Assembly (NCBI RefSeq): GCF_963924675.1
Contig: NC_089238.1
Span: 23,169,815-23,233,814 of the forward strand
Source: Phocoena phocoena
Lineage: Eukaryota > Chordata > Mammalia > Artiodactyla > Phocoenidae
DNA length: 64,000 bases
Direction: 5' to 3'
A program made the position numbers and the translations under genes. Each line of letters starts with the position of its first letter. Position 1 is the stretch's first letter. Of the stretch, positions 61,145-64,000 are shown in pieces. The notes beneath the pieces were generated by a model. The model had not been told where the DNA came from, searched no databases, and saw nothing but the letters and a program-made list of their open reading frames with translations.

Positions 61145-61507
61145 TATAGATTGAATGTTTGTGCCTCCCCAAAATTAATACGTTGAAGCTCCAATCCCTA
61201 ATGTGATGATATGTGGAAGGTAGTTAGGGTTAGAGTCATGAGGGCAGGGTCCTCATGATGGCACTAGTGTCCTGATAAGAAGAGACACCAGAGAACTTGC
61301 TCTCTCTCTCTGTCTCCCCCTGCGCACAAAGCTAGGACAGGCCATGTGAGCACACAGTGAGAAGAAGCAAGCCAGGAAGAGGGACTTCAACAGAACCTGA
61401 CCATACTAGCACCCTGATCTCGTGATCTTGGACTTCCAGCTTCCAGAACTGTGAGAAAATAAATTCCGACTGTATTTTGTAAAGGCAGCTTGAGGTGATT
61501 AAAACAA
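61145..61507 (+). mobile_element. MLT1-type LTR (ERVL-MaLR), solo
   Basis: 'atagattgaatgtttgtgcc' at the start, 'gatcttggacttccagcttc' and 'cagaactgtgagaaaataaa' near the end. A (CT)n run lies at 61302-61315. No internal viral sequence is present. Confidence 0.88.
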
Positions 61508-61589
61508 AAATTTAAAGGCCTGTGAGTTATTCCAAATATTTCATGTCATGAGAATATTTTAGGTATTAGCTTTCCAAATTTTGAAACTA

Positions 61590-61820
61590 AGAATGTAGTT
61601 TTTAGAGTCAGAGAATCTGGGTTCAAATTTTTCCTCTTCCACTTATTTTCTGTATAACCTTGGGCAAATTATTTAACTTTCAGTTCCCTCAACTTAAATT
61701 AGGGATAATCATAGTACCTATCTCATCGGATTGAAGTAAAGATTGAGTAAATATGTGTAAAATAATTAGATCAGTGCCTGGCACACAGTAAGTGCTCAAT
61801 ATGTATGCACTATTATCTTT
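61590..61820 (+). mobile_element. MIR SINE
   Basis: 'gagaatctgggttcaaattt', 'taaccttgggcaaattattt' and 'cagtgcctggcacacagtaa' in order give a nearly full-length MIR in plus orientation. Confidence 0.85.
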
Positions 61821-62096
61821 TTACTTTGGCCAAATAAATTAACGTCTTTTTTGGTAGTGATATCTCATTTTCAATTATGTTGAACTACGAGTGAATAAAA
61901 TTATCTTGATCAAAACCAGAAACATTTATCAAGTTAACATTCATTTTCTTTAGTGTACTGTAGGATTCTAAAACTACAGGAATAATTTATTTGCAAGAAT
62001 GTACGTTTGGATGAAATTCCACTTCTGAGTATATATAATTGCTGTGTAAGAAGACAAGGTTGTTAGCTTACAGTAATCCCTTTTCTAAAAGTCCAG

Positions 62097-62288
62097 TGCT
62101 GTGGTTTTCAGACTTTAGCATATATCAGAATCTCCTGGAGGGATTATTAAATTATAGATTCACTGGCTGCATCCCAAGGTGTTCCTATTTGGTAGGTCTT
62201 GGTGAGGCCTAGGAGTGTGCATTTCTTACAAGTTCCCAGGAGATGCACTGATGCTGGTGGTTTGGGGGCCCCTCTTTAAGAGCCATTG
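62097..62288 (+). mobile_element. MER5-like hAT MITE
   Basis: 'gtggttttcagactttagca', 'cagaatctcctggagggatt' and 'agttcccaggagatgcactg' follow the MER5A/B plan, ending 'ctttaagagccatt'. Confidence 0.82.
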
Positions 62289-63254
62289 ATCTATTGGGAC
62301 TACACTTTGTATACTTTATAAAAATTGGCAGTTTATGAGAGCATTAAGTGTAACCTACACTTTTGTATACTGATTGGATTTTGACTGAATACAAGACAAT
62401 AAAACCATTAATATAGTTGAGTGCATAAAAAACAATGTTTGAAACACTTCTCATTCTTTTCAGCTGCTTTTAGTGGTGCAGAAAATTGTTTCTCTAGTAG
62501 CCGTGCTCCTTTCTCAACCAGTACAAAGGCAAAGAAATTAAATGAGGGCTCACAGAATTGAAATTTCACAGAACTGAAAGCCAGTTAGAGAAAGATTTAT
62601 ATTGGGATCATTAAGAAGCTTTCTGAATTGTGTGATATAATCTGCAATGTTTACATTTATTTTAATTTATTTAGCTGTAAAAGGTATGATCTTAAAGTAC
62701 TTATTGTGTAGCTGTTTCCTCATGACCCATACTATTATGACATCAGCATACTCATTTTTCATGCATAACTATAAAATAAAACAGCACGACCTTTTCCTCT
62801 TAAAGGCAAACTTTAGGCTATCTATTAGCTAGGTATAGTCAAGTGCAGAATCTTGCTGGAATGTGTGTGGGAGCAGAATTGCCTTGACAAGCAAAGAGGC
62901 ACATGGAATACAGCAGAAAATATAGATATTTTAGCATTAAGTAACCTTTATTAAAATGTAGAAGCAAATTTTAATTTGCACGTGACAAATTCAGAGAGAG
63001 AGAATAACCATGGAGAGGAACAGTCTTACCTTCAACAACAGAGTATTTAAAATAAAAGATTCCTGTATTTTATGCAGTGTCACAAAAGATAGTTTAAAAA
63101 TGATTTGGAGGGAACATCTCAGAAAAGGAAAATATCTGATTAGATGGATAATTAGGATGCTGGCTTAAAAAAGTTTAGGTGTACTGGTCAGAACACACAG
63201 CAAATCAGAGAAAGATGAGAGTAACTTGCTTTCTATTGTAGTTGTTATTCTAGC

Positions 63255-63480
63255 CCAGGAGTTGGCAAACTTTTTCTTTAAAAAGCCAGATAGTAAATAT
63301 TATAGGCTTTGTGAGCCATAAGGTCTTGTGATGCAACTACTTAACTCTGATGTTGTAGCATGAAAGCAGCCATAGACAGTATATAAATAAATGAGTGTGG
63401 TTATGTTCCACTAACATTTTATTCACAAAAACAGGCAGCAAGCTGGATTTGGTCCACTGGATGGAATTTCTCACCCTGTT
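63255..63480 (+). mobile_element. hAT-type MITE (family not named)
   Basis: 'caggagttggcaaacttttt', 'gtagcatgaaagcagccata' and 'caaaaacaggcagcaagctg' match a well known hAT non-autonomous element. I do not trust my recall of its family number. Confidence 0.7.
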
Positions 63481-64000
63481 CCATCCAATAGGAGAAGTAA
63501 TAACGCAGAAATTACAAACTTCTAAGAAGTAGTTTGCCTGGTATAGACATCACTCTAACAGGAGGTTACATGCCAATCCTATGTTTTAAGGTTTATAAAT
63601 GTTTTTCTATACATGGGGTAAGGAAAAGGTACTTAATATACACGGTCATACTTTTAATGATATACAAAATAAGCAATCACTTTTAACTTCCTGTATTGAG
63701 TGAATAAATATGGAGTTCTTCAAAATTCCATGAGACAGTTTCTTCCATTATACAGTGAGACATATAAGTTCCTGAGTTGAACAGATAAAGGTTTGTAAAT
63801 GGTGGGAGCAGGCTATGAGTCATGGTGCCTAGGAATGGACCTGGTGCTGCTTTTGCACATCCTTAGTTTCATGAGAATTTTCCAGACACACTTTTGAGGA
63901 TGCAACCTATGGCAAATGGTATGATAATCTTTGTTGTCTAAGTGCAAAGAGTTCTTGCTTAATGAAAAGAATGCATACCAGGGTTTCTATAAAATGAACT

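Larger units (their letters stand above)
48327..64000 (-). other. ITFG1: ITFG1 upstream intron (partial)
   Basis: No further coding exon was recognised. Contents are L1 (49520-51050) with SINE, MIR (51640-51850), polypurine tract (52812-52926), rearranged L1 (53156-55490) with SINE, L1 relic (55560-56120), hAT transposon with L1 insert (56510-60560), 53-bp tandem repeat (57494-57599), MLT1 LTR (61145-61507), MIR (61590-61820), MER5-like element (62097-62288) and hAT-type MITE (63255-63480). 48420-49500, 51060-51630, 51850-52800, 60570-61140, 62290-63250 and 63490-64000 show nothing I recognise. Confidence 0.8.

Overview
This is a mammalian nuclear window, almost certainly from a cetacean (whale, dolphin or porpoise). 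The best evidence is about fifteen tRNA-derived SINEs of the CHR type, found in hippos, whales and ruminants. They occur as two forms: a short CHR-1-like form and a longer CHR-2-like form with the 'GCCTCTCACTGTTGTGGCC' body. They sit beside cetartiodactyl-type L1 LINEs and a mariner MITE of the kind known from cetartiodactyls. The species cannot be fixed from sequence alone.

Only two protein-coding genes are supported, both on the minus strand and arranged head to tail as in human 16q12.1. NETO2 (kainate-receptor auxiliary subunit) contributes its first coding exon (8349-8382) inside a CpG island (about 7840-9260), plus part of intron 1 (1-8348). ITFG1 (FG-GAP/integrin-alpha-like type I membrane protein, also called TIP or LINKIN) contributes its last five coding exons (48248-48326, 24924-25048, 24277-24359, 19724-19841, 17025-17084) and its 3' UTR, which probably ends near 15660. 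All ITFG1 splice sites read here are canonical GT/AG. The reading phases join exactly to give a 154-residue C-terminus with one transmembrane helix and a short charged cytoplasmic tail. No further exon of either gene was recognised.

Layout: 1-8348 NETO2 intron 1; 8349-9260 NETO2 exon 1 and promoter; 9260-15660 intergenic, with MIR, MLT1, MLT2-like, L1, Tigger and mariner elements; 15660-17084 ITFG1 last exon; 17085-48247 ITFG1 introns, including a 5-kb L1 at 30.04-35.05 kb with broken ORFs and an older minus-strand L1 at 25.26-29.33 kb; 48248-64000 last exon read and upstream intron, with several L1 pieces, a hAT DNA transposon split by an L1, and MLT1, MER5 and MIR relics.

I found no new gene system. 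The most interesting structures are rearranged transposons: a twin-primed (5'-inverted) L1 followed directly by a second L1 3' end, an old hAT transposon split by an L1 that lacks its 3' end, an L1 whose 5' UTR is fused to its reverse-transcriptase region, a nearly identical 53-bp tandem duplication, a polypurine tract, and a strong orientation skew of the CHR-2 SINEs. Repeat family names come from recall of consensus features, so they are less certain than the gene calls.
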